Shown here: positions 25,962 through 34,123 of the stretch, piece after piece
Layout of the letters: the number at the start of each line of letters is the position of its first letter
Position numbering within the stretch: the first letter of the stretch is position 1
Assembly: GCA_035623335.1 (NCBI GenBank)
Contig: DASPTQ010000253.1
Span: 92,533-156,532, forward strand
Direction of reading: 5' to 3'
DNA from: JAFAGX01 sp035623335
GTDB lineage: Bacteria > Acidobacteriota > Terriglobia > Terriglobales > Acidobacteriaceae
DNA length: 64,000 nucleotides
The notes under the pieces: model-generated
Databases searched by the model: none
What the model saw: the letters and a program-made list of their open reading frames with translations, nothing else
Told to the model about the DNA's origin: nothing
Translations under genes and position numbers: made by a program

Positions 25962-26627
25962 TCAGACGACTCCTTGGCTGCTCCGCGCAGCCCCGGGCAA
26001 GACCAACTGCGGCTCCGAGTCGAGATAAGCCAGTACACTCGAGCCACCCTTTACTTTGTCGCCCACCTTCACCTGGATGGTGCTGGGACTGGGAACCAGC
26101 ACGTCCACCCGCGAACCGAATTTGATCATGCCGATGCGTTCCCCCCGTTCCACCCGGTCGCTCACCTTTTTAGTGAAGACAATCCTCCGCGCCAGCAGCC
26201 CTGCGATTTGTTTGAACACCACAGTCTGGCCTTCCCCCTCCAGCTTTACGATGTTCTGCTCGTTGTCTTCCGCGGAGGCGACGCTCATGGCATTCAGGAA
26301 CTTGCCCTTCTGATAGCGAACCTCGCGGACCACACCCGCGATGGGAGAACGGTTGACGTGGACGTCAAAGACGCTCAGGAAAATGCTGATGCGGTGATAA
26401 GGGGAACCGTCCTCGACGGTTTTGGACAAGTGCGTGACCTTCCCATCGGCCGGGGAGACCAAGGCACCGGGTGCATCGGGAATGACCCGCTCCGGATCGC
26501 GGAAAAACCACAGCAGGAAAAAGGCCGCCACCAGGGCCGGCAATGCCCATGCGGGACTGGCCAGCCAGCCAATGAGAATAGCTGCGGCACCGAGTGGGAG
26601 AGCGTAGCGGTAAGCGTCGCGAACCAT
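25962..26627 (-). CDS. psd: Phosphatidylserine decarboxylase (short, archaeal-type)
   Basis: 221 residues, the short Psd class. Two adjacent membrane segments lie near the N-terminus (LPLGAAAILIGWLASPAWAL; LVAAFFLLWFFRDP), followed by SPADGKVTHL and the processing site MIKFGSRVDVLVP, where Ser in FGS would become the pyruvoyl group after self-cleavage. It converts phosphatidylserine to phosphatidylethanolamine. It is first gene of a psd-pssA-Asd-like-lptE-holA run in which all junctions overlap or nearly touch. Confidence 0.94.
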   Translation of the reverse strand: MVRDAYRYALPLGAAAILIGWLASPAWALPALVAAFFLLWFFRDPERVIPDAPGALVSPADGKVTHLSKTVEDGSPYHRISIFLSVFDVHVNRSPIAGVVREVRYQKGKFLNAMSVASAEDNEQNIVKLEGEGQTVVFKQIAGLLARRIVFTKKVSDRVERGERIGMIKFGSRVDVLVPSPSTIQVKVGDKVKGGSSVLAYLDSEPQLVLPGAARSSQGVV

Positions 26628-26766
26628 GGGGAGCAGTCTAATTATAGTTCAAGCCGAGAAACTCTCATGGCCTGCCTAAAATAACAAAACAAACTGCTTA
26701 CCAGGGGCCGCGGTTGGGGGACACATCAACTCCCACGGCCTCGATGCCGCCCGAACCGGGAAGAGA

Positions 26767-26991
26767 TTACGCGACTTGATGCTGTTGCTGAAACTGGCGC
26801 TCGATACTTTGCATTTGGTCCTTAAGACGGAGTTTCAGCTTCTTCAGCCGTACTTCCTCTAGTTTTTCGTCGTCTGTGAGATAGCGTTTTTGGGTGAGTA
26901 AATCGAGACGTTTTGCGTATTCCGTATGCTCCATCGCCAATTTCCGGAACTCTTCGTGGCTGGCGAGGAGCTGGTCCCTAGAAGTTAGCAT
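26767..26991 (-). CDS. DUF465 (YdcH-like) small coiled-coil protein
   Basis: 74 residues, entirely helical and charged: SHEEFRKLAMEHTEYAKRLD, then the diagnostic KRYLTDDEKLEEVRLKKLKL and KDQM. This is the DUF465 pattern. The molecular role of the family is unknown. It stands alone, 139 bases upstream of psd on the same strand, with GGAGG 8 bases before the ATG. Confidence 0.82.
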   Translation of the reverse strand: MLTSRDQLLASHEEFRKLAMEHTEYAKRLDLLTQKRYLTDDEKLEEVRLKKLKLRLKDQMQSIERQFQQQHQVA

Positions 26992-27144
26992 CCAGCAGAC
27001 CTCCTAACCGGCTATCGCCTTCAAAGTACCATAGGACCAGCACTGCATCAACGCGAATTTCTACTCGGGAATTGCGGACGATACCTTATGATTTTGGTAT
27101 GATTTTGGGCCACTTGTGCGCGAGCGCACATAGGCTGGTGCAAT

Positions 27145-27588
27145 CTAAACGGGGAGGGCATAGTTCACCGCGTCTTCCTCCGGATTCCGATAATAGCGTG
27201 CCCTCCGGCCGGATTCGATGAAGCCAGAGCGCTCAAACAATCCCCGGGCTGAGCGGTTCGATTCTCTCACCTCGAGAAAAACCGACACCGCGGCCTGGCC
27301 ACGAACCAGGTTGAGAAAATACCCAAGCAGAGCGGCACCAAGCCCTCGCCCCCGCGCCGGGCGAGCAACGGCAAGGTTCTCGATCTCCCACTCCTGGCCG
27401 ACGGCGCGGGCTACAAGAAAGCCTTGCACGGCGGAACTTTCCTCGATCACAAGCACGATCCTCTTGGGCCCGAAATCCGAGCACGCGGATTGATACTGCT
27501 CGAGGGACCAGTGGGCCGCCGTGAGGGCATCCTTCTCAATGGCCATGAGCGCGCCAATGTCATCGAGTGTTGCCGATCGGATGTTCAC
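27145..27588 (-). CDS. rimI: Ribosomal protein S18-alanine N-acetyltransferase
   Basis: 147 residues of GNAT fold: NIRSATLDDIGALMAIEKDA at the N-terminus, acetyl-CoA loop VARPARGRGLGAALLGYFL, and C-terminal LEVRESNRSARGLFERSGFI and YYRNPEEDAVNY, typical of RimI. The start is taken as the GTG at 27588 with GGAG 7 bases upstream; an upstream open stretch to 27726 would invade tsaB. It sits 58 bases after tsaB, the usual tsaB-rimI linkage. Confidence 0.9.
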   Translation of the reverse strand: MNIRSATLDDIGALMAIEKDALTAAHWSLEQYQSACSDFGPKRIVLVIEESSAVQGFLVARAVGQEWEIENLAVARPARGRGLGAALLGYFLNLVRGQAAVSVFLEVRESNRSARGLFERSGFIESGRRARYYRNPEEDAVNYALPV

Positions 27589-27646
27589 GTGGGAGCTCCG
27601 TTCAAGGCCTCGGGCGGCCAGGGATTGAGGATCCTTTCGCACCCGG

Positions 27647-28315
27647 CTAGGTGTTTTTGGCAAAGATCTCCGCATCCGACCGCCGCAGGTAGTTCGCCTC
27701 GAGCTCTTCCGGGGAGACGGTCTCACCCGACTTGATCTTTTGCCAGCCGAGGCAGGCGATCACATCGCTCTTTGGACGCCGTACCTCCTCGACCTTGAGG
27801 CCTTCGGCGCGAGCTGCCTCGGCCAGCTCGCGGTCTGGCGTCACCAGGGTCGAGGTTGCATCTCGAAAGCACTGCGCGCGGCTGATCAGGCTTTGGGAAA
27901 TTGCGGGGCGTTCCCGCCCTCGACCGGCGAACTCGCCCACGTAGACTTCCTTTCGTCCGGCGTCAAGAGCAGCCAGGATCTTGCCGGGGGTTTGGCTCTC
28001 GAAGGCCACGGCCTCCAGCAGGGACACGGCGGCGATCGGTTTCTCGAGGACTTCGGCGAATGCCTTGATGGCCGCCAATCCCACCCGTAAGCCGGTGAAC
28101 GACCCTGGGCCCGAGGCGACCGCGAAGGCCCCGAGATGGTGCTGGGTGAGGCGATGCTTCTCGAGCAAGGCCGCGATTTCCGGCACAAGCTGCGCGGAAA
28201 ACGCGCCGGCGGTCAACGGAACCAGGTCAAGAATCGTAGGGTCTTCGCCCGATCCGCAGTCGGCGAGCGCGATGCTGCCGTGCGCTCCGGAGGTGTCGGT
28301 GGCGAGAAGAAGCAT
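27647..28315 (-). CDS. tsaB: tRNA threonylcarbamoyladenosine biosynthesis protein TsaB
   Basis: 222 residues, ASKHA-like fold: LLLATDTSGAHGSIAL at the start and AVASGPGSFTGLRVGLAAIK, the family signature. TsaB is the non-catalytic scaffold that binds TsaD/TsaE in making t6A37 on ANN-decoding tRNAs. It is followed by rimI. Confidence 0.94.
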   Translation of the reverse strand: MLLLATDTSGAHGSIALADCGSGEDPTILDLVPLTAGAFSAQLVPEIAALLEKHRLTQHHLGAFAVASGPGSFTGLRVGLAAIKAFAEVLEKPIAAVSLLEAVAFESQTPGKILAALDAGRKEVYVGEFAGRGRERPAISQSLISRAQCFRDATSTLVTPDRELAEAARAEGLKVEEVRRPKSDVIACLGWQKIKSGETVSPEELEANYLRRSDAEIFAKNT

Positions 28316-28348
28316 GCAATCGAATCCCGGTCAATTCCTTACATCCGC

Positions 28349-28747
28349 TTAGTCTCTGGACTCAACTAACTCGATGAGTACTCCAGCGGCGCTCGAGGGA
28401 TGCACAAAGATATAGCGGTGACCACCCGCACCAATCCTGATCTCCTCAGAAATTAAGCGAACTCCATTCTGCTTGAGCCGTTCGACCGCGGCGGTTAGGT
28501 CAGGGACTCGCAAAGAGATATGGTGCAATCCTTCCCCCCGCCGGGCGATGAAGCGCGCAATGGGGGAGTTCTCCGCGGTGGGCTCGAGCAGTTCTAGCCG
28601 GCTCTCACCCAGCGGAACCATGACGAGTCGCACCTGCTCGGCATCGACGACTTCTTCTTGCGAGACGCTGAGTCCGAGCTTTTCATAAATGGCCTTCGCT
28701 GCCGCGAGCGAATTCACGGCTATCCCGAGATGGTCAATGCTAAACAT
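28349..28747 (-). CDS. mce: Methylmalonyl-CoA epimerase
   Basis: 132 residues from ATG 28747 (an upstream ATG at 28768 adds seven unlikely residues). Glyoxalase-type fold with metal ligands in IDHLGIAV, GEGLHHISLRV and GVLIELVE. It interconverts (R)- and (S)-methylmalonyl-CoA in propionate and branched-chain degradation. It lies 100 bases downstream of meaB, which fits a methylmalonyl-CoA pathway. The mutase genes are not in the window. Confidence 0.9.
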   Translation of the reverse strand: MFSIDHLGIAVNSLAAAKAIYEKLGLSVSQEEVVDAEQVRLVMVPLGESRLELLEPTAENSPIARFIARRGEGLHHISLRVPDLTAAVERLKQNGVRLISEEIRIGAGGHRYIFVHPSSAAGVLIELVESRD

Positions 28748-28847
28748 CGTCTCTCCGCTCTCTCTCATCGGTTCACCATGCCGGTGGCGGTTCTCGACCC
28801 GTCCAGCTCGGTCGCGGCGTTTCGATTGGCTCGGGCCGAAGGTTGGG

Positions 28848-29843
28848 CTAAGTCGCCGGCCCTAACCTTGCCACCAGCTCCTCTACCAGGGTATAGGGAT
28901 CGCGTTTGTGCTCTGCGACCTCGGCCGCGTAGTGGGCAATCGTTCGATCGCCAAGTTGTCGATACACCATCTCGAACAGTCGATCGCGCAGCATCTCCAG
29001 CAGCCGCTCCTGCCAGTTTTGCCGCTTGTGCTCGAGTCGTAAGTTCTCCCGCTGCAGATAGGCCTGGTACTGGGCAATGGCGGCGACCAGATCCGAAAGT
29101 CCTTTGCCTTCGCTGGCCACGGTCTTGACGATCGGCGGAGTCCAACGATCACTGCGCGCGGCAAGCGACTGCAAGGCCCGAATCTCGCCTTCGACCCGCT
29201 CGGCGCCCGGCCAGTCGCTCTTATTGACCACAAAAATGTCGGCGATCTCCATGATGCCCGCCTTGATACTCTGCACATCGTCGCCCATTCCGGGTACCAG
29301 CATCACGATGGTGACATCGGCCAGACGCACAACATCAATTTCGTCCTGCCCGACGCCTACGGTCTCGATGATGATCAGATCGTGGCCTGAGGCGTCCAGC
29401 ACGGTGGCGACATCGGCAGTGGCGCGAGAAAGACCACCTAAGGAACCGCGAGTGGCCATGCTGCGGATGTAAATTCCAGGGTCGCAGAAGCGTTCCTGCA
29501 TGCGAATGCGGTCGCCCAAGATGGCCCCGCCCGAATAGGGGCTCGTGGGATCGACGGCGATGATGCCGACGGTGCGACCTTCTTGGCGATAGTGCTTCGC
29601 GAGTTGATCGACCAACGTGCTCTTGCCGGCCCCGGGAGCACCCGTCACCCCCAACATTACGCCGTGGCCCGTCAGCGGGAATAAGGACTTCAGCAGTTCC
29701 GACCAGCCGGGGCTTCGGTTTTCAACCGTAGTGATGGCGCGCGCCAACGCACGGTGGTCGCCGTTGCGCAGGCGTCGAATCAGGGTTTGGGAGTCGTCGC
29801 TCAAAGATTCAGTGTAAAGCACCGAGCCGGAGAGGAGAAACAA
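28848..29843 (-). CDS. meaB: Methylmalonyl-CoA mutase-associated G-protein MeaB
   Basis: 331 residues. GTPase motifs: GVTGAPGAGKSTLVDQL (P-loop), VDPTSPYSGGAILGDRIRM (switch), ETVGVGQDEIDV and NKSDWPGA. The C-terminal dimerisation arm is present. MeaB gates B12 loading and protects the mutase. The frame opens with TTG at 29843; a GTG or the TTG at 29804 (LSDDSQTLIRRLRNGD) are alternatives, the last matching the usual family N-terminus. No strong ribosome site decides it. Functional partner: the epimerase gene just downstream. Confidence 0.93.
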   Translation of the reverse strand: MFLLSGSVLYTESLSDDSQTLIRRLRNGDHRALARAITTVENRSPGWSELLKSLFPLTGHGVMLGVTGAPGAGKSTLVDQLAKHYRQEGRTVGIIAVDPTSPYSGGAILGDRIRMQERFCDPGIYIRSMATRGSLGGLSRATADVATVLDASGHDLIIIETVGVGQDEIDVVRLADVTIVMLVPGMGDDVQSIKAGIMEIADIFVVNKSDWPGAERVEGEIRALQSLAARSDRWTPPIVKTVASEGKGLSDLVAAIAQYQAYLQRENLRLEHKRQNWQERLLEMLRDRLFEMVYRQLGDRTIAHYAAEVAEHKRDPYTLVEELVARLGPAT

Positions 29844-30000
29844 CGAAAACCGCTGTCGACGCCATGACCACCCGGCAGTTGAGCTTTGGTTGACGATAGC
29901 CTGCGCTTGCCGAGCCTGTGCTGGCCTTCATACCACGGTCGGCGATGTCGCCGGTGTGGATCTCGGTGAAGCGGCGGATGGCTTGAAGGCTAGCGCGTCT

Positions 30001-30705
30001 TCAATCCGTGGAGTGTTTTTCCTTTTTGACCGCAAGCGAGGCGAGCGTCTCGAGATCCGGGACCTCGAGGTCGGGCTTGCCGTCGGTGGGGCGGGTGGCG
30101 CCGAAGCCTCGGCGATAGACCAATACGGTAGCCAGACCTAAGGATTTCGCCGGGAGCACATCGTGATAAATACTCTGACCGCAATGCAGTACCTGCTCGG
30201 GCGGTAGGCCGAGCCGCTCCAAGGCCAGGACAAAGGGGGCGGTGGACGGCTTGTATGCCTTGGCCTGTTCCGCCGTGATGACCTCATCAAACTTGACCTG
30301 CAAGTGCCGTGCGGTCGCCGCGAACAGATCATCATCCGTATTCGAGATGATGGCCAGCTTGTACTTCTTCTTGAGCATTCCCAGGGCGGCTCGGGTGTCC
30401 GGGAATGGGCGCCAATCCTTCAGCGATTCAGGGAGAGACTCCGCCTCAGCATTCGACACGGGAAAGCCCAGGCGATCTCCGAACCCGCGTACCACATGCT
30501 CGAGTACCTGACGATAGCGCCGGTACGGATTTTGCGCTTTGGGTTCTAGTTCACTGTAGATGTCCAGAATCTGCCGGTCGTTCAGGCTCTGCCCATGGGA
30601 CTTGAGAATAGGTCGCAAGGCGGCGAGCAGTCCGCTCTCCCAGTCGATGAGCGTACCGTAGCAGTCAAAGGTGAGGGCTCGAAACCGGTCGAAGTCCAAA
30701 GCCAC
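30001..30705 (-). CDS. Haloacid dehalogenase type II (HAD superfamily)
   Basis: 234 residues from a GTG at 30705 (VALDFDRFRALTFDCYGTLI), which matches the family start; an earlier GTG at 30768 would add a His/Gly-rich 21-residue tail. HAD motifs: nucleophile Asp in FDCYGTLIDWE, motif II Ser/Asn in IISNTDDD, motif III Lys in AEQAKAYKPS, motif IV in HCGQSIYHDV. Type II enzymes hydrolyse L-2-haloacids, but many members are general phosphatases, so the substrate is open. It is transcribed toward meaB. Confidence 0.85.
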   Translation of the reverse strand: MALDFDRFRALTFDCYGTLIDWESGLLAALRPILKSHGQSLNDRQILDIYSELEPKAQNPYRRYRQVLEHVVRGFGDRLGFPVSNAEAESLPESLKDWRPFPDTRAALGMLKKKYKLAIISNTDDDLFAATARHLQVKFDEVITAEQAKAYKPSTAPFVLALERLGLPPEQVLHCGQSIYHDVLPAKSLGLATVLVYRRGFGATRPTDGKPDLEVPDLETLASLAVKKEKHSTD

Positions 30706-30879
30706 TTCCGTTTTCCCGCCGCGACCGCCGCCGTGAGAATGCCGATCCAGTTTCCCCTCCAGTGCCACGGAAACACCTCATGCGAGTGGTTACGCCACTG
30801 CGAGGATCGGATGAGAAGGCTTCTCGGATCGCCCGCAGAAAGGGTGTGGGAGAGCGATCCCCGCGAAACTTCTCTATTC

Positions 30880-30885
30880 TACAAT
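30880..30885 (+). promoter_or_regulatory. Leaderless-type -10 box before the ArsA-like gene
   Basis: TACAAT ends 6 bases before the ATG at 30892, so a transcript would begin at or next to the start codon. No ribosome-binding site is present, which agrees with leaderless translation. No good -35 is seen. Confidence 0.45.
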
Positions 30886-30891
30886 GTCGCT

Positions 30892-32082
30892 ATGAGGATT
30901 CTTCTCTTTAGCGGCAAAGGCGGAGTAGGGAAGACCAGCCTGGCAGCTGCCACCGGATTGAAGCTGGCGCAGCTTCGCTACCGCACGCTGGTGATGAGCA
31001 TTGATCCGGCGCACAGCTTGGCCGATGCCTTCGACCTGAGCACGGATCTGTTTCACGGCGAAACCTCCGATCCGCTATCCGTCACGGACCGGCTCTCGAT
31101 TTTCGAACTGAACATTCAGAAGGAGGTCAAGCGTCACTGGCAGGAAATCTCCGGCTATGTAATCTCGGTGCTTCGTACCACGGGGATCAGTGGCGTCGAG
31201 GCTGAAGAGTTAGCCATCTTGCCCGGGATGGAAGAACTCAGTGCCATGATGTACATCAACCAGTACCGGCGGGAGGAGCGTTACGACGTCGTGGTTCTCG
31301 ACGCCGCTCCTACCGCTGAGTCCATGCGCTTTATCAGTATGCCGACCACACTCGACTGGTACATGAAACATATTTTTCCCTTCCAGCGGAACCTGCTCAA
31401 GGCCGTGCGGCCCATTGCCAACCGCGTTTCGCCCTTCGAGCTTCCCACCGACAGCTATTTCCTTAACATTCGCGACCTTTTCGAGAAGCTCGAAGGCGTC
31501 AACCAGATCCTCGAGGATCCAGGCATCACCAGCGTGCGGCTGGTTACCAACCCGGAGAGGATGGTGCTGCGCGAGACCCAGCGGGCGTTTGTGTACTTCT
31601 CTCTCCATGGGCTTACCGTGGATGCAGTCGTCGTGAACCGTGTGCTGCCCGCCGAGGTCCATGATGCTTGGTTCAGGGAGTGGCACAGTTCCCAAGCGGG
31701 AATTCTGCACGAGATCGAAGAATACTTTGCGCCGGTGCCGGTTAAGCGCGTGCCCCTGTTCGCTCACGAGGTCTTAGGCAAGAAGCGTCTGGAGGAACTG
31801 GCCCGAGTGCTGTATGCTGATGGGGAGGACCCGTCGGCGGTTACCCGGACTGAGAAGCCTTATACGTTCGCCAAGCAAGACGGCGTTTACGAAGTCCGCG
31901 TTCTCCTGCCCTTTGCCACCAAGGGTGAGATAGGACTCTTCAAGAAAGGCGATGAGTTGGTGGTGGAGGTCGGTACCTTTCGACGCCACATCGGCCTACC
32001 GAGGTCGATGGCAGCGTTGATGCCGGCGCGAGCGAAACTTGACAGCCGGGTCTTGACGGTCGAGATGAGGGAGGCACAATGA
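30892..32082 (+). CDS. ArsA/GET3-family ATPase with C-terminal HSP20-like domain
   Basis: 396 residues from ATG 30892. The deviant Walker A is FSGKGGVGKTSLA (residues 5-17), followed by SIDPAHSLADAFD and a switch region VVLDAAPTAESMRFISMP. A single ATPase domain is followed at about 325-395 by a beta-sandwich-like part (FAKQDGVYEVRVLLPFATKG; DELVVEVGTFRRHIGLPRSM) that matches the ArsA HSP20-like domain seen in bacterial homologs. No arsenic genes are nearby, and the protein is a half-ArsA, so a chaperone or targeting role seems likelier than arsenite export. It overlaps the next gene by ATGA. Confidence 0.88.
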   Translation: MRILLFSGKGGVGKTSLAAATGLKLAQLRYRTLVMSIDPAHSLADAFDLSTDLFHGETSDPLSVTDRLSIFELNIQKEVKRHWQEISGYVISVLRTTGISGVEAEELAILPGMEELSAMMYINQYRREERYDVVVLDAAPTAESMRFISMPTTLDWYMKHIFPFQRNLLKAVRPIANRVSPFELPTDSYFLNIRDLFEKLEGVNQILEDPGITSVRLVTNPERMVLRETQRAFVYFSLHGLTVDAVVVNRVLPAEVHDAWFREWHSSQAGILHEIEEYFAPVPVKRVPLFAHEVLGKKRLEELARVLYADGEDPSAVTRTEKPYTFAKQDGVYEVRVLLPFATKGEIGLFKKGDELVVEVGTFRRHIGLPRSMAALMPARAKLDSRVLTVEMREAQ

Positions 32083-32315
32083 GCGAAGCACAGACGGCAC
32101 AGAATGAAGCGGGCGCGCGGGTGATTTACGAACGTTGCCTCTGCCGCGAAACCCTGGACCACCTAAAGGAACACTTTAAGGTTTCCCCTGCAGTCAGCGA
32201 GCACCTGGCAAATTCCCGCATCGAGTTTTTAAAGGCGATCCGTGCGGTCATTGATGCGCGCATCGAGCATCTGTCCGGTGGGGCGCAACGCGGTACCAAG
32301 GTGGTGGTGGAATAG
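32079..32315 (+). CDS. Small hypothetical partner of the ArsA-like ATPase
   Basis: 78 residues, translationally coupled to the ATPase (ATGA overlap). The sequence is mostly helical: VIYERCLCRETLDHLKEHF, then SPAVSEHLANSRIEFLKAIR and AVIDARIEHL. It contains a CLC pair near residue 20. No family was recognised. Coupling suggests a complex or shared pathway with the ATPase. Confidence 0.7.
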   Translation: MSEAQTAQNEAGARVIYERCLCRETLDHLKEHFKVSPAVSEHLANSRIEFLKAIRAVIDARIEHLSGGAQRGTKVVVE

Positions 32316-32334
32316 GCTTGCGCCGCTCGTGCGC

Positions 32335-32382
32335 AGGCTTACTCCCGGGGAATGGGGGTACGCGAACGCCCCGGGAAAGCCT
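32335..32382. terminator. Hairpin between convergent genes, possible bidirectional terminator
   Basis: AGGCTT then TCCCGGGG (32335-32350) pairs with CCCCGGGA then AAGCCT (32369-32382), giving 14 base pairs with a two-base bulge and an 18-base loop. It separates the plus-strand small gene from the minus-strand acyl-CoA dehydrogenase and touches the latter's stop codon. No T-run follows, so the terminator call is by position and stability. Confidence 0.5.
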
Positions 32383-33524
32383 TAGTCCTTCAACAGTTGT
32401 CTTGCGATCACCAGGCGCTGTATCTCGCTGGTGCCCTCTCCGATGGTGCAGAGCTTGACGTCACGATAAAACTTTTCCGCTGGGTAATCTTTAATAAATC
32501 CATAACCCCCGTGAATCTGCACGCTTTCATTGGCGCAGCGCACGGCCACTTCGCTGGCGAACAGCTTCGCCATCGAAGACTCCTGGGTGGTCTTGATGCC
32601 TGCATCCTTCATCGACGCTGCCTGAAAGGTGAGCAGCCGCGCCGCCTCGATCTCGGTCGCCATATCCGCCAGTTTCCACTGAATGGCCTGGAAGTCGCTG
32701 ATGGCTTTGCCGAATTGGCGGCGCAGCTTCGAATACTTCAGAGCAGCTTCGTAGGCTCCTTCGGCCATTCCCAGCGACAAGGCTGCGATCGAAATGCGAC
32801 CGCCATCGAGCACCTGCATGGCGTCGATAAAGCCGTCTCCTTCCTTGCCCAGCAGATTTTCCGCCGGAACCACGCAGTCTTCCAAGATCAGCTCCGCCGT
32901 GTCGCTGGCCCGTAACCCCAACTTGTTCTCTTTTTTTCCCGGACGAAAGCCCTGCGCTCCCTTTTCCACGATGAACGCCGAAAGGCCGTGGGTGTGTGCA
33001 GCACGGTCGGTCACGGCAATCACCACCAGCACGTCGGCGTAGTGGCCGTTGGTGCAAAAAGTCTTAGTGCCGTTCAACACCCAACTGTTGCCCTTGCGCA
33101 CGGCGCTCATGCGTGCGCTGCCCGCATCCGATCCCGACGACGGCTCGGTTAATCCCCAGGCCCCAATGTATTCTCCGGTCGCGAGCTTGCTCACGTATTT
33201 CTTCTTTTGCGCTTCCGTACCCATCAAGAAGATATGGTTGGTCGAGAGCGAGGTGTGCGCCGCCACGATAATGCCCACCGAGCCGTCCACCCGCGAGAGT
33301 TCCTCAATCGCGGTAACGTATTCGACGTAGCCCATTCCAGCCCCGCCGTATTCGGCGGGGAAGATGGTTCCCATCAGGCCGAGCTTGCCTAATTCCTTGA
33401 TGGTGGAGAGGGGGAACTCGCTGCTCTCGTCCCACTTCATCACGTTGGGCGCGATTTCGCGCTGGGCGAACTGGCGCACACTCTTTTTGAGCTGCAGCTG
33501 TTCTTCGTTGAGTTGAAAATCCAA
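32382..33524 (-). CDS. Acyl-CoA dehydrogenase
   Basis: 380 residues, standard length. Start is TTG at 33524 with GGAGGAAA just upstream. Signatures: WGLTEPSSGSDAGSARMSA (FAD/substrate loop), SIAALSLGMAEGAYEAALKY, and QIHGGYGFIKDYPAEKFYRD, with the catalytic Glu expected in the IGEGTSEIQRLVIARQLL region or just before it, as in short-chain (butyryl-CoA) dehydrogenases. It oxidises acyl-CoA to enoyl-CoA, passing electrons to ETF. Chain-length preference cannot be fixed from sequence alone. Confidence 0.93.
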   Translation of the reverse strand: MDFQLNEEQLQLKKSVRQFAQREIAPNVMKWDESSEFPLSTIKELGKLGLMGTIFPAEYGGAGMGYVEYVTAIEELSRVDGSVGIIVAAHTSLSTNHIFLMGTEAQKKKYVSKLATGEYIGAWGLTEPSSGSDAGSARMSAVRKGNSWVLNGTKTFCTNGHYADVLVVIAVTDRAAHTHGLSAFIVEKGAQGFRPGKKENKLGLRASDTAELILEDCVVPAENLLGKEGDGFIDAMQVLDGGRISIAALSLGMAEGAYEAALKYSKLRRQFGKAISDFQAIQWKLADMATEIEAARLLTFQAASMKDAGIKTTQESSMAKLFASEVAVRCANESVQIHGGYGFIKDYPAEKFYRDVKLCTIGEGTSEIQRLVIARQLLKD

Positions 33525-33740
33525 GTTTCCTCCGGTGCTGGTCTTGCGACCGGTCGAATCCTAGTCCCTGCAATTTTGATGCAAGAAATTCGATTAGAAC
33601 ACAGGCGGAGTGAGAGCGGAAGTTACGCTGGGCACGAAGGACACTGCAGACGGCAGGGATGCCCCTTGGCGATCGCCTATTGGTTTGCCGATTGTCGCCA
33701 TCCTAAGAACTATGACCGACCGATTGGTCGCGAAAGACCT

Positions 33741-34019
33741 TTAGGTATCCGCCTTCTTGGCAGGCTTGAAAATCTTCCGTGCCATCCACACCGGAGCGAC
33801 GAAGATGTGGGCTGGGTTCGTCAGAAAGGCCGGTTGGTTGCCTTCGATCCAATGCCCAAGCCAAGCCAGTGCGAATGCCGCAGGGATCAGTAGCAGACCA
33901 AGAATCCAGTGAAACCAGACCACCACCAGAGAAGAGAATCCGACGGGAATGGCGATCATATGGAGGGCACGATTCACGGGATGGTTATGGGCACCGTCAT
34001 AGTGCGAGTACAGACTCAT
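33741..34019 (-). CDS. DUF962/Mpo1-like small membrane protein
   Basis: 92 residues. The motif YDGAHNHPVNRALHMIAIPVG and, after two hydrophobic segments (SLVVVWFHWILGLLLIPAAF), LAWLGHWIEGNQPAFL match the YGL010w/Mpo1 family. The yeast member oxidises 2-hydroxy fatty acids using Fe; the His/Asn residues that could bind metal are kept here. The bacterial role is not known. It is a single gene between the acyl-CoA dehydrogenase and hemW. Confidence 0.85.
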   Translation of the reverse strand: MSLYSHYDGAHNHPVNRALHMIAIPVGFSSLVVVWFHWILGLLLIPAAFALAWLGHWIEGNQPAFLTNPAHIFVAPVWMARKIFKPAKKADT

Positions 34020-34123
34020 AGAGCCCTTCAGCCGGGTCGGGAACCTTGGCGGCGGACTTATTATAACTTGGCTGTCGGGAGCTTCTGAACCATGCGGGCA
34101 CTTCCTTGTGGACAGGCTCCGGA

